A stretch of DNA of 64,000 nt from Chitinophagaceae bacterium (GTDB taxonomy: Bacteria; Bacteroidota; Bacteroidia; Chitinophagales; Chitinophagaceae). Positions 33,635 through 43,705 of the stretch are shown here, piece by piece; within the stretch, counting starts at the first letter, position 1, and each line of letters opens with the position of its first letter. The notes beneath the pieces are model-generated. The model made no database searches, was not told the origin of the DNA, and saw nothing but the letters and a program-made list of their open reading frames with translations. A program made the translations under genes and the position numbers. Where the stretch lies: positions 62,001 through 126,000 of the forward strand of contig CANGIY010000005.1 of the NCBI GenBank assembly GCA_947454235.1, read 5' to 3'.

Positions 33635-36600
33635 ATGACTTCCGCACACCGGCGCTTTATCGTAATGATGGGGTGCCTTTTTTTATGCCTGGGCTACAGT
33701 GCCTGCAAACTCAGTAAATATGATGTAACAGTAAAACCAAATTTCAAGGATGAGGTCGCGCAGCAACAAAACCTTGAATTCGTATTCAACAAAGATTTAT
33801 GGCCCGACAGTCTGCTGAACCGATGGGAATCGACCGAATTTTTCGAGATTACCCCAAAGGTGGGAGGTATTTTTAAATGGTCGGCAAAAAACACACTCAC
33901 ATTCTCGCCTAATCAGAATTTCGAACCAGGTGTCAAGTACAGCCTTCAGTTAAATCGTGCAATCCTCGACCGCGTGGGAGGCAAACTTTCTTTTGATTCT
34001 ACCCCAATTCAATTCCATACACCGGGTTTAAAGGTGCAGTCGGCTGATGTGTCGTGGGTACGCGGTAACAACATGACCGATGTGCTTGTACAACTTGATA
34101 TTCGATTCAACTACAGTATAGAAAGTAGAAATGCAATCAAGAAACTCAAGCTGAAATCGGGCGATAAAAACATAGTTATTGAAGAATCCAGCAATTTGTG
34201 GGGTCCTGTATTATCGGTAAGGTTTCCTTCGCTCAACGATAAAGATGAGGCAACGCCGTTGTTAGTTACCCTCGAAAAGGGCATCAAGGTTTCCAGTGGT
34301 GATTGCATAACTGAAAAAGATACCACTTTTAAAATAGATATTCCTTCCCGTTACACGCTTGCAGTTACCGGCATCAGTGCCCAGCACACGGGTACCGAGG
34401 GTATTGTGAATGTAAACACTTCGCAGCCCGTGCTCGACAACAACATCAAGCAGGCAATAACCATTGAGCCTAAGGTCAATTTTGAAGTAATGCTCAAAGA
34501 GAATGGGTTTATCATTAAAAGTGCTGAATTCAATTCTAAAAAAGACTACCAGATTAAAGTCTCTAAAGAGCTGCAAAGTGCCTTTGGCGGTAAGCTGAAG
34601 AACGAATATTCTGAGCGATTCTCTTTTGGTATGCTGAAGCCATCCATCACTTTTGTGAACTCAAAGGGCATGTATTTGTCTTCGGCGGGCGCAAAAAATG
34701 TTGCGTTGCAACTGGTGAATGTTTCGGGAATGGAATTGTACGTAATTAAGGTATTTGAAAACAACTTCGAGCGGTTTTTTGACCAGTCGAAAGACTACGA
34801 CTACCACAGTGACGACGAAGGTGGTAGCAGCCATTACGAGTTTTACAGAACAGCCGACCTTGGCGATACTGTGTTCAAGAAATCATTCGATGCAAATACA
34901 TTGCCAAAATTGGGTGAAACAAGATTGCTCAATTTGGACATCGAAGACAAACTGCGCGGGTACGATGGTATTTATATTGTGTGTGTGCGCAGTAAAGACC
35001 AAGCATGGGTACAGGATTCTAAAATCATTTCTTTGTCAGATATTGGTTTAACAGTGAAAGAAGAGAAAGACGCTTACTATGTGTTCGCGAATTCTATAAA
35101 GAATGCGACGCCAATACCGGGTGCAAAGATCTCTTTCATTAGTTCTACCAACCAAAAAATGTACACTGCCGTTACCGACGCTGAAGGTGTGGCTGTTTAC
35201 AAAGGCGTGAAAGCATCAAATCCTATTTTCAAGGTGGCAATGCTTACGGCAAAGACCGATAACGATTTCAATATGTTGATGCTTAGACGCACTGCTATTG
35301 GTACTTCTCGTTATGATGTTGGAGGCAGGTATCCGTTGGCATCGGGGCAAATAGCGATGGTGTACCCTGAACGTAACTTGTACAGGCCGGGTGAAACTAT
35401 GAACATAGCCGCCATTTTGCGCAACGAATCGTGGTTGCCAATAGAAAACGCACCATTAAAATTCAAACTGATAGGCCCTGAGGGTAAAGAGTTTGGACTA
35501 GTGCGTAAAACGGTGAATGCGCAAGGTACCTGCGACGCATCGTTTGTATTGCCGCCGGCTACAGGTACGGGAGATTATACTGTAGAACTGTATTCCGGTA
35601 ACGATGTGTTACTGACTTCAATGGGTATTAGTGTTGAAGACTTTATTCCTGACAGAATTAAGGTAACCAGCCGTACCGAGAAGAAAAGTTATGAACCGGG
35701 TGAAAAGGTAACAGTTATTGCCCAGGCCGACAATCTGTTCGGTACGCCTGCGGGTGGCCGCCACTATGAGAGTGAATTGCACTTACGTAAGGTGCCGTTC
35801 CAGAGTGAGAAATACGATGACTATCATTTTGACTTGAACAATGAAGTAATCATAAACCCCGACCTGCATCAGGGCAAGACGCAGCCTGATGGTTCTATCA
35901 AGGAAACTTTTGACTTATCGGCTAACCTCGCTACTGCGGGTGTTTTGAATGGGTATGTGAGCACTACAGTTTTCGATGAAAGCGAACGCCCTGTACATCG
36001 CTATGCGACATTTAAAGTATTTGGCCAAAAGGTGTACATAGGTATTAATTCGCCCGACTACTACGTTAATTCAAGTGCTCCTGCGCCTATTCCTATGATT
36101 GCGCTCGATAACGCAGGGAACCCTGTAACTACTGAAGCCGATGTATTACTCATTCACAAAGTATGGCACTCCACCATTCTCGAACAATCGGGTGAATTCA
36201 GGTACAGCAATGCCGTTGAAGAGCGCATTGTGAGCCGTAAAAAGGTGAAAATATCGGGTACCAACTACGTATACAGTTTTACGCCGGGCGAAAGCGGTGA
36301 ATTTGAGGTGAGGGTATTCCTGAACGGGGCTAACAACTACGTTTCTCAAACAGTGTATGCTTATGGTTGGGCTGACACACATTACTCTTCGTTTCAGGTG
36401 GACAATGAGGGTAATGTTGCCATTAAAACTGACAAAAAAGAATACAATCTGGGCGAAAATATCAAAGTGCTTTTCACGACACCTTTTGAGGGCAGAATGA
36501 TTGTAACGCTTGAGCGTGCGGGTGTATTAAAATACTACCAGCTTAATACGCACAACAAAACGGCTGAACTTGTTTTGAAGGGCGAAGAAGCCATGATACC

Positions 36601-39022
36601 TAACGTTTACGTATCAGCGACCTTGTTCCGCCCAATGGATGGCAACGATATGCCGCTTACGGTGGCGCATGGTTACCAGTCGGTGACAGTGCTCAATAAG
36701 CGCAACGATTTGAAGGTGGCAATCAATGCCGTTGAAAAATCGTACAGCCAGTTAAAACAAACCATCAAGCTAAAAACAGAACCGGGTGCCGATGTAACCA
36801 TTGCTGCAGTTGATGAGGGCATCTTGCAAATCAAGAATTTCAAAACCCCGAATCCATTCGACTATTTCTACCAGAAAATAGCACTTTCAGTGAACTCATA
36901 CGACATATACCCTTGGTTGATGCCTGAGTTGAAGCAACGCCTATCAAGCACCGGTGGTGACGGCGGCGGCGAAAACAGGGTGAACCCATTGTTCGTTAAC
37001 AGGGTTAAAAATGTTTCGTTCTGGAGTGGGGTATTGAAGGCTGATGCTGCCGGAAATGTAAAATATGATATAGATATTCCGCAGTTTTCGGGTGACATCA
37101 GGATTATGGCGGTGGTGAACAAGGGCAAGGGCTTCGGTAGTGCTGAAAAGCACATGAAAGTTGCAGACCCTGTGGTTATAAGTACTGCGTTGCCTAGGTT
37201 CTTTAGTCCGGGCGATGAGGCTATAATGCCTGTTATGCTCACCAACACCACTGAAAAAGCCATGACCGTGACACTGGGCGTTAAAACCACAGGGCCATTG
37301 GATTTAAAATCGCAGGCGACACAAACTGTAACAATACCTGCCAACAAAGAACAACGCATTGTGTTTAATGTGGCAGCGCAACCCGTAATAGGAGCAGCTA
37401 AAGTGCTTGTATCGGTTAAGAACGGTACGCAGACATTCACCAACGAAACTGAGATAAGTGTAAGACCTTCGGCTTCATTGCAAAAATTGACGGGTTCGGG
37501 TCAGGTGGCTGATGGCAAGTCTGTAACCATTGGGTTAAATAACAATTTTATCCCTGCTTCGGTGTCGGGAAAACTGGTGGTGGCTAAGTCGCCAATTGTG
37601 AAGCTGGGCAAACAAATGACAGAACTGGTGCAGTACCCTTATGGTTGTGTGGAGCAAACTACATCGGCTGCATTTCCGCAGTTGTATTACGCTGACCTTG
37701 TAAAAGGAATGGACCTCGCACCAACCCACATACTGAATCCTGCATACAACGTGCAACAAGCCATATTGAAGCTACAGGCAATGCAGGTGGGCGATGGTGG
37801 ACTTACCTATTGGCCTGAAGGTGGTGAAGAAAGTTGGTGGGGTAGCACTTATGCGTGCCATTTCTTACTGGAAGCTAAGAAAGCGGGTTATGATGTAAAC
37901 CAAAGTTCTTTGAACAGACTCATTCAGTACATCAAGGCAAAATTGTACAGGAAGGAAACAACTGTTTTTTATTACAATCACGGCAAATCGAGGGAAGTGG
38001 TTCCTGAGGAAGTGCCTTACTCGCTCTATGTACTTGCTTTGGCGGCACAGCCTGACCAATCGACCATGAACTACTACAAGGCACATACCGATATACTTAC
38101 ACTCGATGGCAGATACCTTTTAGGTGCAGCCTATGCACTCACTGGTCAGCCTACACAAGCGAAGCAAATTATACCATCGGGCTTTTCGGGCGAGATACCT
38201 GATAACTCGTTCAGTGGCAGTTTCTACTCTGCAATTCGTGATGAGGCTATGTCACTCAATGTGATGATAGATATTGACCCGCAGAACCAGCAGGTAGGCA
38301 TTATGGCTAAACACCTTTCTGAAGAAGTTGCGCGCGCCCGCTATCTGAATACTCAGGAAAACGCCTTTACGCTTTTGGCTTTGGGTAAGGTAGCCCGAAT
38401 GGCGAACATTGCCAGCGGCACCGCTGAAGTGACCATGAACGGCAAGCTAGTAAGCACAGTAATCGGCTCACCAGAGATGATAGATTTGAAAGGGCACAGC
38501 AATGAAAATGTAGCCGTTAAAGTAAAAGGGGGTGGACCGTTCTATTATTTCTATTCATTAAATGGAGTGAGCAGCGATGGTTCTTACAAACAGGAGGATA
38601 GCTATATGAAAGTAAGGCGCACCTACTTCGACCGGACAGGGCACGAGAAGACAGGCAATTTCGTACAAAACGAATTGATTGTGGTGCGTGTAACTGTTCA
38701 GGGATTGAACAACAGGAGCATTCCGAATGTTGCTATTACCGATATGTTGCCGGCAGGGTTTGAGATTGAAAATCCACGCTTGCAGGCAGCACCGGGAATG
38801 GAATGGATTAAGGACGCTGAAAGCCCCGACTACATGGATATTCGCGACGACAGACTTAATATGTTCACCACGGTGTACCAGAAACCACGTGTTTTCTACT
38901 ATATGGTGCGCGTAGTAAGTGCCGGTACATTCAAGCTGGGACCTGTACAAGCCGATGCCATGTATTCAGGAGAATACCACTCTTACAATGGCGGCAGGGT
39001 AATCAAAGTATTGGAAAAATAG
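33635..39022 (+). CDS. Bacterial alpha-2-macroglobulin family protein with thioester motif
   Basis: 1795 residues, the usual size. An N-terminal export signal ends in SAC (residues 22-24; a weak lipobox, so probably a lipoprotein). Successive macroglobulin (MG) beta domains follow: YRPGETMNIAAILRN marks MG1, EDFIPDRIKV the next domain, and ERAGVLKYY the region before the bait. The thioester CxEQ is intact as Cys1338-Val-Glu-Gln1341 in YPYGCVEQTT, inside the alpha/alpha toroid (QVGDGGLTYWPEGGEESWW). The C-terminal LPAGFEIENPRL domain matches the YfhM/A2M receptor-like end. By family, it traps proteases in the periplasm. The pbpC gene that often accompanies such A2Ms is not in the window. A strong terminator follows. 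Confidence 0.93.
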   Translation: MTSAHRRFIVMMGCLFLCLGYSACKLSKYDVTVKPNFKDEVAQQQNLEFVFNKDLWPDSLLNRWESTEFFEITPKVGGIFKWSAKNTLTFSPNQNFEPGVKYSLQLNRAILDRVGGKLSFDSTPIQFHTPGLKVQSADVSWVRGNNMTDVLVQLDIRFNYSIESRNAIKKLKLKSGDKNIVIEESSNLWGPVLSVRFPSLNDKDEATPLLVTLEKGIKVSSGDCITEKDTTFKIDIPSRYTLAVTGISAQHTGTEGIVNVNTSQPVLDNNIKQAITIEPKVNFEVMLKENGFIIKSAEFNSKKDYQIKVSKELQSAFGGKLKNEYSERFSFGMLKPSITFVNSKGMYLSSAGAKNVALQLVNVSGMELYVIKVFENNFERFFDQSKDYDYHSDDEGGSSHYEFYRTADLGDTVFKKSFDANTLPKLGETRLLNLDIEDKLRGYDGIYIVCVRSKDQAWVQDSKIISLSDIGLTVKEEKDAYYVFANSIKNATPIPGAKISFISSTNQKMYTAVTDAEGVAVYKGVKASNPIFKVAMLTAKTDNDFNMLMLRRTAIGTSRYDVGGRYPLASGQIAMVYPERNLYRPGETMNIAAILRNESWLPIENAPLKFKLIGPEGKEFGLVRKTVNAQGTCDASFVLPPATGTGDYTVELYSGNDVLLTSMGISVEDFIPDRIKVTSRTEKKSYEPGEKVTVIAQADNLFGTPAGGRHYESELHLRKVPFQSEKYDDYHFDLNNEVIINPDLHQGKTQPDGSIKETFDLSANLATAGVLNGYVSTTVFDESERPVHRYATFKVFGQKVYIGINSPDYYVNSSAPAPIPMIALDNAGNPVTTEADVLLIHKVWHSTILEQSGEFRYSNAVEERIVSRKKVKISGTNYVYSFTPGESGEFEVRVFLNGANNYVSQTVYAYGWADTHYSSFQVDNEGNVAIKTDKKEYNLGENIKVLFTTPFEGRMIVTLERAGVLKYYQLNTHNKTAELVLKGEEAMIPNVYVSATLFRPMDGNDMPLTVAHGYQSVTVLNKRNDLKVAINAVEKSYSQLKQTIKLKTEPGADVTIAAVDEGILQIKNFKTPNPFDYFYQKIALSVNSYDIYPWLMPELKQRLSSTGGDGGGENRVNPLFVNRVKNVSFWSGVLKADAAGNVKYDIDIPQFSGDIRIMAVVNKGKGFGSAEKHMKVADPVVISTALPRFFSPGDEAIMPVMLTNTTEKAMTVTLGVKTTGPLDLKSQATQTVTIPANKEQRIVFNVAAQPVIGAAKVLVSVKNGTQTFTNETEISVRPSASLQKLTGSGQVADGKSVTIGLNNNFIPASVSGKLVVAKSPIVKLGKQMTELVQYPYGCVEQTTSAAFPQLYYADLVKGMDLAPTHILNPAYNVQQAILKLQAMQVGDGGLTYWPEGGEESWWGSTYACHFLLEAKKAGYDVNQSSLNRLIQYIKAKLYRKETTVFYYNHGKSREVVPEEVPYSLYVLALAAQPDQSTMNYYKAHTDILTLDGRYLLGAAYALTGQPTQAKQIIPSGFSGEIPDNSFSGSFYSAIRDEAMSLNVMIDIDPQNQQVGIMAKHLSEEVARARYLNTQENAFTLLALGKVARMANIASGTAEVTMNGKLVSTVIGSPEMIDLKGHSNENVAVKVKGGGPFYYFYSLNGVSSDGSYKQEDSYMKVRRTYFDRTGHEKTGNFVQNELIVVRVTVQGLNNRSIPNVAITDMLPAGFEIENPRLQAAPGMEWIKDAESPDYMDIRDDRLNMFTTVYQKPRVFYYMVRVVSAGTFKLGPVQADAMYSGEYHSYNGGRVIKVLEK

Positions 39023-39043
39023 CGCAAGCTGAAAATACAACAG

Positions 39044-39077
39044 AAGGTGTGGGGTGCATTGTCGCTCCACACCTTTT
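39044..39077 (+). terminator. Rho-independent terminator after the alpha-2-macroglobulin gene
   Basis: AAGGTGTGGG (39044-39053) pairs with TCCACACCTT (39066-39075), with one G-T pair, then TT. It lies 22 bp after the stop. Confidence 0.68.
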
Positions 39078-39142
39078 GCATGTAACAACGCACCGCAATC
39101 GTAAGTATTAATTATCTTGCAGTACAAGAAAATCCTCCTACC

Positions 39143-39502
39143 ATGTTTAAATCTGTTGTTCCGAAATTACCGATGCGTGATAAGGCTGTTACTCAGGCTT
39201 TTTATGCTGACCAGTTGGGCTTTAGTGTGCTGGGGGTTGATGGATTCCCGCTGTACCTGATGGTGGCGAAAGACGGTATCGAAATGCACTTTTTCCTGAG
39301 CAAGGATTTAGACCCCAAACAGAATGACGGTCAGGTGTATATTAGGGTGGTAGATATTGTGGGTGTGTACAAAAGCCTCATTAATGCCGGCGTTGCCATA
39401 CACCCTAATGGGCAGTTGACCATAAAACCATGGGGGCAATACGAGTTTTCAATACTCGACCCCGATAATAACTTGTTGACCTTTGGAGAGAGCATTGAAT
39501 AA
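39143..39502 (+). CDS. VOC-family (glyoxalase/bleomycin-resistance-like) protein
   Basis: 119 residues, one vicinal-oxygen-chelate domain of two beta-alpha-beta-beta-beta modules. PMRDKAVTQAFYADQLGFSV opens the first module, MHFFLSKD ends it, and WGQYEFSILDPDNNLLTFGE closes the second, all typical. Bleomycin-resistance-type members bind drugs; others are enzymes. The usual metal ligands are not all evident, so the activity is open. The next gene follows 35 bp later. Confidence 0.85.
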   Translation: MFKSVVPKLPMRDKAVTQAFYADQLGFSVLGVDGFPLYLMVAKDGIEMHFFLSKDLDPKQNDGQVYIRVVDIVGVYKSLINAGVAIHPNGQLTIKPWGQYEFSILDPDNNLLTFGESIE

Positions 39503-39537
39503 AACACAACCCCAATTCTTATTAAATAAAGCTGCGC

Positions 39538-39966
39538 ATGGCAAAGAAAGAAACCAATCTTACATTAGGTATATCTGAACCGGAAAAGGTGGATGTTTTC
39601 ATGCAAGGTTTAAACCACCCCATGAAGGATGTTGTTACATATGTTCGTAGTCTTATTCTATCGGTTGATACAAATATTGGGGAGGGTATTTACTGGAATG
39701 CTCCAACATTTTTTTATACAGGTGCAATGCAGCCCTTTGACGCGAAAGAATACAAACGTTACATCGTAGGTTTCGTTTTTAATAGAACAGATTGTATCCG
39801 CTTGGTTTTTTTAAGAGGGGCACTGGTAGCAGATTATTTTAAGCTGCTGGAGGGCGATTTCAAAGACCAACGTAAACTTATTGTATTTAAAAGTCTTGAT
39901 GACGTAAAGGAAAAAGAAATCGAATTCAAGCAAATCATTTCTAGTTTAGTGAGCCTCATGCTGTAA
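39538..39966 (+). CDS. DUF1801-domain protein (YdhG-like)
   Basis: 142 residues. DUF1801 features are the opening EKVDVFMQGLNHPMKDVVTYVRSLI and the central IYWNAPTFFY, followed by a basic beta strand region and LKLLEG/FKSLDDVKEKEIE at the end. The fold is SufE/iron-chaperone-like in structure databases but has no proven function. Probably co-transcribed with the VOC gene. Confidence 0.82.
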   Translation: MAKKETNLTLGISEPEKVDVFMQGLNHPMKDVVTYVRSLILSVDTNIGEGIYWNAPTFFYTGAMQPFDAKEYKRYIVGFVFNRTDCIRLVFLRGALVADYFKLLEGDFKDQRKLIVFKSLDDVKEKEIEFKQIISSLVSLML

Positions 39967-39970
39967 ATGC

Positions 39971-40016
39971 AAAAAAAAACTACGCAAGCACATTTTCGAG
40001 GTGTACCTGCGTAGTT
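39971..40016 (-). terminator. Terminator for the minus-strand T9SS protein gene
   Basis: On the minus strand AACTACGCA (40016-40008) pairs with TGCGTAGTT (39986-39978), a 9-bp stem with a 21-base loop, and is followed by a run of T (39979-39971). It serves the convergent gene ending at 40054. Confidence 0.75.
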
Positions 40017-40053
40017 AAGTTGTTTAGTTAAGTAAGGGTTTAAAGTCTTGTTA

Positions 40054-40977
40054 TTAGTCTTTATTGATGAGGGTTGAATATTCGTTATTATCGTTGTCGG
40101 TCATGTGGGTAATGTAAGTGCCGGCCGACCAGTTTTTTGTATCAACATCAAATGTTGCAGCTCCGTTCAGGGTTGTTTCGAATACCGTTTTTCCCGATAG
40201 GTCGCATGCTCTGAAGTGTTTTATTAGGCTTTGAGCGCCTGCACATACCGTGAGCAAATCGGATGCAGGGTTAGGGAATAAGGCGGGTTTGAAATTGTCA
40301 CCGCTATGTATTGATGCTACCGAGGTGGTGCGGGTTGTTTGCATGTCGTCAATCAACATTCGCGTACCTGTGTGGGCGTATGCCTCACTGCCTGTGGTGA
40401 ATGTAATGGTTACCTGTTTTTGATTGCTGCTATAAGTGTGTGTGTACCTCAACGGCACTTCAGCAAACTGATAGGTGATTTGTGCCGCAGTAAAGGTCAT
40501 GAAAGTATCGGCAATGACTAGTCCTACCATCATGCTCGAATCGGTGAGTTCAGGGTCTTGAACTACAATGTGTACACGCGCAGTATCGCCTGAAACAGGG
40601 AAGTATTTATACCAGAAACTTACTTTTTGGGGTGCATAGCTCAAAAATGATGGTACATAAGAACTGAAAAACGAATCGGTGGAACATGCAGCCTTACCAA
40701 TTTCCATTCTCGACTGAGTATAATTGTAGGCATTTTGCAATTGCATGGCATAGGTGCCTGAATGTGCATCGGTTGAAGAAGCGATAGAAGCATAAAGAAT
40801 AGAGTCCTGGTGCCAGTTGCCGAGGCTATCGGTCCAGGCATGATGAATGTATTCGTTGCCCCAATGTTGGAGGATATCGGTTGCAGTGAAGTGTTGTTCG
40901 AATGAAGGGTTCGGCACCTGTGCCTGAGCAGTGTTGAGCGCAAAGGTTGTGCCGAGTAAAATCAGTAGTTTTTTCAT
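40054..40977 (-). CDS. T9SS-secreted protein with jelly-roll-like domain
   Basis: 307 residues from the ATG at 40977, which starts the signal peptide MKKLLILLGTTFALNTAQAQ; the longer frame adds 32 unlikely residues. The mature N-terminus (VPNPSFEQHFTATDILQHWGN) and the following strands resemble the carbohydrate-binding-like jelly rolls placed at the front of many T9SS substrates. The C-terminal ~75 residues are a type A sorting domain (FPNPASDLLTV ... SAGTYITHMTDN). Likely exported across the outer membrane. A terminator follows. Confidence 0.8.
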   Translation of the reverse strand: MKKLLILLGTTFALNTAQAQVPNPSFEQHFTATDILQHWGNEYIHHAWTDSLGNWHQDSILYASIASSTDAHSGTYAMQLQNAYNYTQSRMEIGKAACSTDSFFSSYVPSFLSYAPQKVSFWYKYFPVSGDTARVHIVVQDPELTDSSMMVGLVIADTFMTFTAAQITYQFAEVPLRYTHTYSSNQKQVTITFTTGSEAYAHTGTRMLIDDMQTTRTTSVASIHSGDNFKPALFPNPASDLLTVCAGAQSLIKHFRACDLSGKTVFETTLNGAATFDVDTKNWSAGTYITHMTDNDNNEYSTLINKD

Positions 40978-41115
40978 GATTGACAGAAAATTTGGTGAGC
41001 AATTGTTGTAGGGCAAAGATACCACCGCAAGGGCGGGTTTTTCAAGCAAAACGGGTTTACCGGGGGTGTACAACCCCTCATTTTAGGTAGACATTAGGTA
41101 GACAAGTATTGTAAA

Positions 41116-42780
41116 TCAGATATTTGCGATGAAATTCGTCAAATTTTCTTCGGTTTCCAGTTGCAGTTTCTTGCGCAGGCGGTAACGGGCAGTCTTCACG
41201 CTATCGGCTGAAATGCCGAGTATCATTGCCATCTCTTTAATGCTCAGATTCATGCGGATGAGTGCACATAACTTTTGGTCGTTCGGGCTTATATCGGGAA
41301 ATGTGCGTTTCAGTTTTTCGTAAAAATGCTGGTTAACAGCACCAAAGTATTGGTTGAAATTGTCCCATTCGCTATCCTGCATCACACTTTTATTCAGCAA
41401 TTTCTGGAGGGCTTTGTCGTGGGTGTGCCCCATATTGTCGACCCAGTTTTGGAACTCATCAATCAGTTCGGTCTTTTTCACCATTTGCAGGGTGAGTGCG
41501 CTGAGTTGGTTTTCTTTGAGGGCAATCTCGTTTTCCAGTTGGCTGTGCCTGAGCTCGTTTTCGGTTTTTTGTGCTGCAAGCAGGGCTTCTTTCGATGCCA
41601 GATTTTCACGCTGTAATGCCAGTACTTCGTTTTGCGACTCTATTAATGAGTGTTTTTGTTGGGTAAGCCTGCGGTAGAAGACGAACACTCCAATACCTAT
41701 TGCCAGCAGCAGTCCTGATGTCACAGCCCATATTGTGGTATAATAGCCGGCTCTTTGTCGTGCCTGTTCCGCTTTTTGGAGGGCGAGGTCTTTCTCGCTC
41801 AACTGAAACTCAATTTCCAATTGTTTCAACTGGCGGTGTTTTTCCATGCTAAAAACACTGTCGCTCAGTTCATTTTTACTGCGTTCCCATTCAAGTGCAT
41901 CTTTGTGCAACCCTTGTTGTGCATACAAATTCACCCTGGCTTCCAGCACTTTTAATAAAAATGATTTGTCAGACAATGCGCTTGCATCGCGCGTGGCAGA
42001 ATCGAGTACCGCTGCAGCTTTTTTGTAATCGGTAAGAAATGAGCAATACAAATTTGCCATGCCCGTACGCGATGTGACAGCTGCCTGCCTGTTGTTGGAT
42101 GCCACTGATATGAGCAACGCCTCGGTATTTTTTTCCAAAGCTTCATTGAATTTGCCTTTAGACACCAAAACCATGGCTATGTAGTTGAGGGCACCGGGTA
42201 GGTAGGTGTTGTTTTTACTGTCAGAAAACTCTTTGATTGCTTTTTGGAAGTAGTATTCAGCAGAATCGATTTGCCGGAGTGCAAAGTAGGAGGCTCCCAT
42301 GCTGTTATACGCCAGTCCCAGTGAACCCTGCGCATCGCCCGACTTGAAGAAATGCAGTGCCTCACGGCTGAGGGCAATACTTGCAGCCCATTGTTTTTGT
42401 CTGCCTTGTATGGTAGCCATGAGTTGCTTGGTGCGCGCCAAGCCATAATGTGCCCGGTCGGGATGGGCACTCTCTGCCAGTCGGAACAAGTCTGCTGCTT
42501 TGTTGGCATAGCTTTGTCCGATCGCAAGGCTGTTACCGTATTGGCTGATACCTATCGAGAGCAGTGCTTCAGCCATGCCCAAGGTATCTTTAGATGTTGT
42601 GGACTGTTGCAGCGCATCATGAAAACAAAGCAGTGCGGCTGAATCTTCATCTTTTTTGAGGAACTCCCACCCATCCTGAATTCGCTGGGCAGCATTATTA
42701 CCCTTCGCATAAGCCATGAAGGTGCCTTGCAGTATAAATACCGCTACAGTTACCAGTAAGACTATATACCTGCGTTTCAT
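41116..42780 (-). CDS. TPR protein with membrane anchor and LuxR-type helix-turn-helix
   Basis: 554 residues. A signal-like N-terminus (MKRRYIVLLVTVAVFILQG) precedes TPR repeats (about 30-310, e.g. LGLAYNSMGASYFALRQIDSAEYYFQKAI), a transmembrane helix (about 350-372; IWAVTSGLLLAIGIGVFVFY), a coiled coil (about 375-450) and a C-terminal LuxR/GerE-like helix-turn-helix (about 495-554; LSIKEMAMILGISADSVKTARYRLRKKL). This Bacteroidota architecture places sensing repeats in the periplasm and DNA binding in the cytoplasm. The target genes are not visible; the T9SS protein gene 43 bp past its stop (on the same strand) is one candidate. Confidence 0.88.
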   Translation of the reverse strand: MKRRYIVLLVTVAVFILQGTFMAYAKGNNAAQRIQDGWEFLKKDEDSAALLCFHDALQQSTTSKDTLGMAEALLSIGISQYGNSLAIGQSYANKAADLFRLAESAHPDRAHYGLARTKQLMATIQGRQKQWAASIALSREALHFFKSGDAQGSLGLAYNSMGASYFALRQIDSAEYYFQKAIKEFSDSKNNTYLPGALNYIAMVLVSKGKFNEALEKNTEALLISVASNNRQAAVTSRTGMANLYCSFLTDYKKAAAVLDSATRDASALSDKSFLLKVLEARVNLYAQQGLHKDALEWERSKNELSDSVFSMEKHRQLKQLEIEFQLSEKDLALQKAEQARQRAGYYTTIWAVTSGLLLAIGIGVFVFYRRLTQQKHSLIESQNEVLALQRENLASKEALLAAQKTENELRHSQLENEIALKENQLSALTLQMVKKTELIDEFQNWVDNMGHTHDKALQKLLNKSVMQDSEWDNFNQYFGAVNQHFYEKLKRTFPDISPNDQKLCALIRMNLSIKEMAMILGISADSVKTARYRLRKKLQLETEENLTNFIANI

Positions 42781-42904
42781 GGTGCAGTGAGCTGAACAAA
42801 TAAAAGTTGAACTGTAAATATATGTACTTCAATGAGTGCAACAGTGTTTACCGTGTCATTTTATTGACTTTTTATATCAAGCGTGCGTAAACCCCTTCAA
42901 GATA

Positions 42905-43576
42905 TTAATGAAATACATCTTTGCCTTTGTAATTGGCTTCTGGAATGCCACCGCAATAACGCGAGTCTAGGGCGTTTTCGCGGTTGTCGCCCATAACAAA
43001 GAAGCAACCCCTAGGCACTTTTACTGGCCCGAACTGATCGGCATTCCAGGGTTGATGCCACATTTTTTGTATTTCTTCGTCCACGTCACTCACAGGGCGA
43101 ACTCTTTTAGTGTAGGGAATACCGTACGATTTCATCTCGGTTTCGGTACACATTATGATGTATGAGCCAGGTATATGAAGTGCTTGTTCTGATGGTATAT
43201 TCAGTTTTTTGAAGTCTGCCTCAGCTACATTGTACATATTGTTGGTTTCCCTACCCTTGTCAAAAGGCTGTCCATTGACGTACAAAATACCATCTTTAAT
43301 CAATACTTCATCATTCGCTTCAGCTACCAGTCTGTGTACATAAAGTTGTTGAGCGCCGGTGGCTTCAGGCAATTCATACGCAACAAAATCCCCTTTTTGG
43401 GGCTGATTCATTCTTGATATTAAAATAAAAGTGCCTTGTTTAATAGTGGGCAGGTTACTGGTAGTAGTTGTAGTAAACAAATTCATGACTCCTGAAACCC
43501 TAAACCCGATAAACATGATAACAACTCCCGCGATAGCCCCAAATATGATTAATGATATACGTTTCAGCAGTTCCAT
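42905..43576 (-). CDS. Signal peptidase I family protein (S26) with Lys-to-His change
   Basis: 223 residues with one N-terminal membrane helix (about 7-25). S26 boxes: SNLPT (Ser40 is the nucleophile of the S-x-x-P-T motif), ISRMNQPQKGDFVAYE, the box D region YVHRLVAEANDEVLIKDGILYVNG, and box E GDNRENALDSRYCGGIP. In bacterial type I enzymes box D carries the general-base Lys (KRVxGxPGD); here the aligned residue is His81, as in archaeal/ER-type and SipW enzymes, while box E is bacterial in style. It should cleave signal peptides or act as a specialised S26 peptidase. Upstream is the divergent toxin-antitoxin pair. Confidence 0.82.
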   Translation of the reverse strand: MELLKRISLIIFGAIAGVVIMFIGFRVSGVMNLFTTTTTSNLPTIKQGTFILISRMNQPQKGDFVAYELPEATGAQQLYVHRLVAEANDEVLIKDGILYVNGQPFDKGRETNNMYNVAEADFKKLNIPSEQALHIPGSYIIMCTETEMKSYGIPYTKRVRPVSDVDEEIQKMWHQPWNADQFGPVKVPRGCFFVMGDNRENALDSRYCGGIPEANYKGKDVFH

Positions 43577-43679
43577 GCCCCATTAATTTTACCCACAATG
43601 TACGAAAATGGTGGTTAGCGTGGGTGACGGAGGATGGTTATAAAATTCTAAACATGATTAATTGAAGCACGATTTTTAG

Positions 43680-43687
43680 TATCTTTG
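43680..43687 (+). promoter_or_regulatory. -7 element of the toxin-antitoxin operon
   Basis: TATCTTTG is a perfect match to TAnnTTTG. The nearest TTG (43662-43664) is 15 bp upstream, shorter than usual, so the -33 element is uncertain. The antitoxin ATG lies 18 bp downstream. Confidence 0.45.
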
Positions 43688-43705
43688 ACTATAACAGTAA
43701 ATCAA

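Noticed and set aside
36868-37443. 191-residue frame antisense to the alpha-2-macroglobulin gene
   Set aside because: Overlaps a conserved domain on the other strand; composition is that of a reverse-complement shadow.
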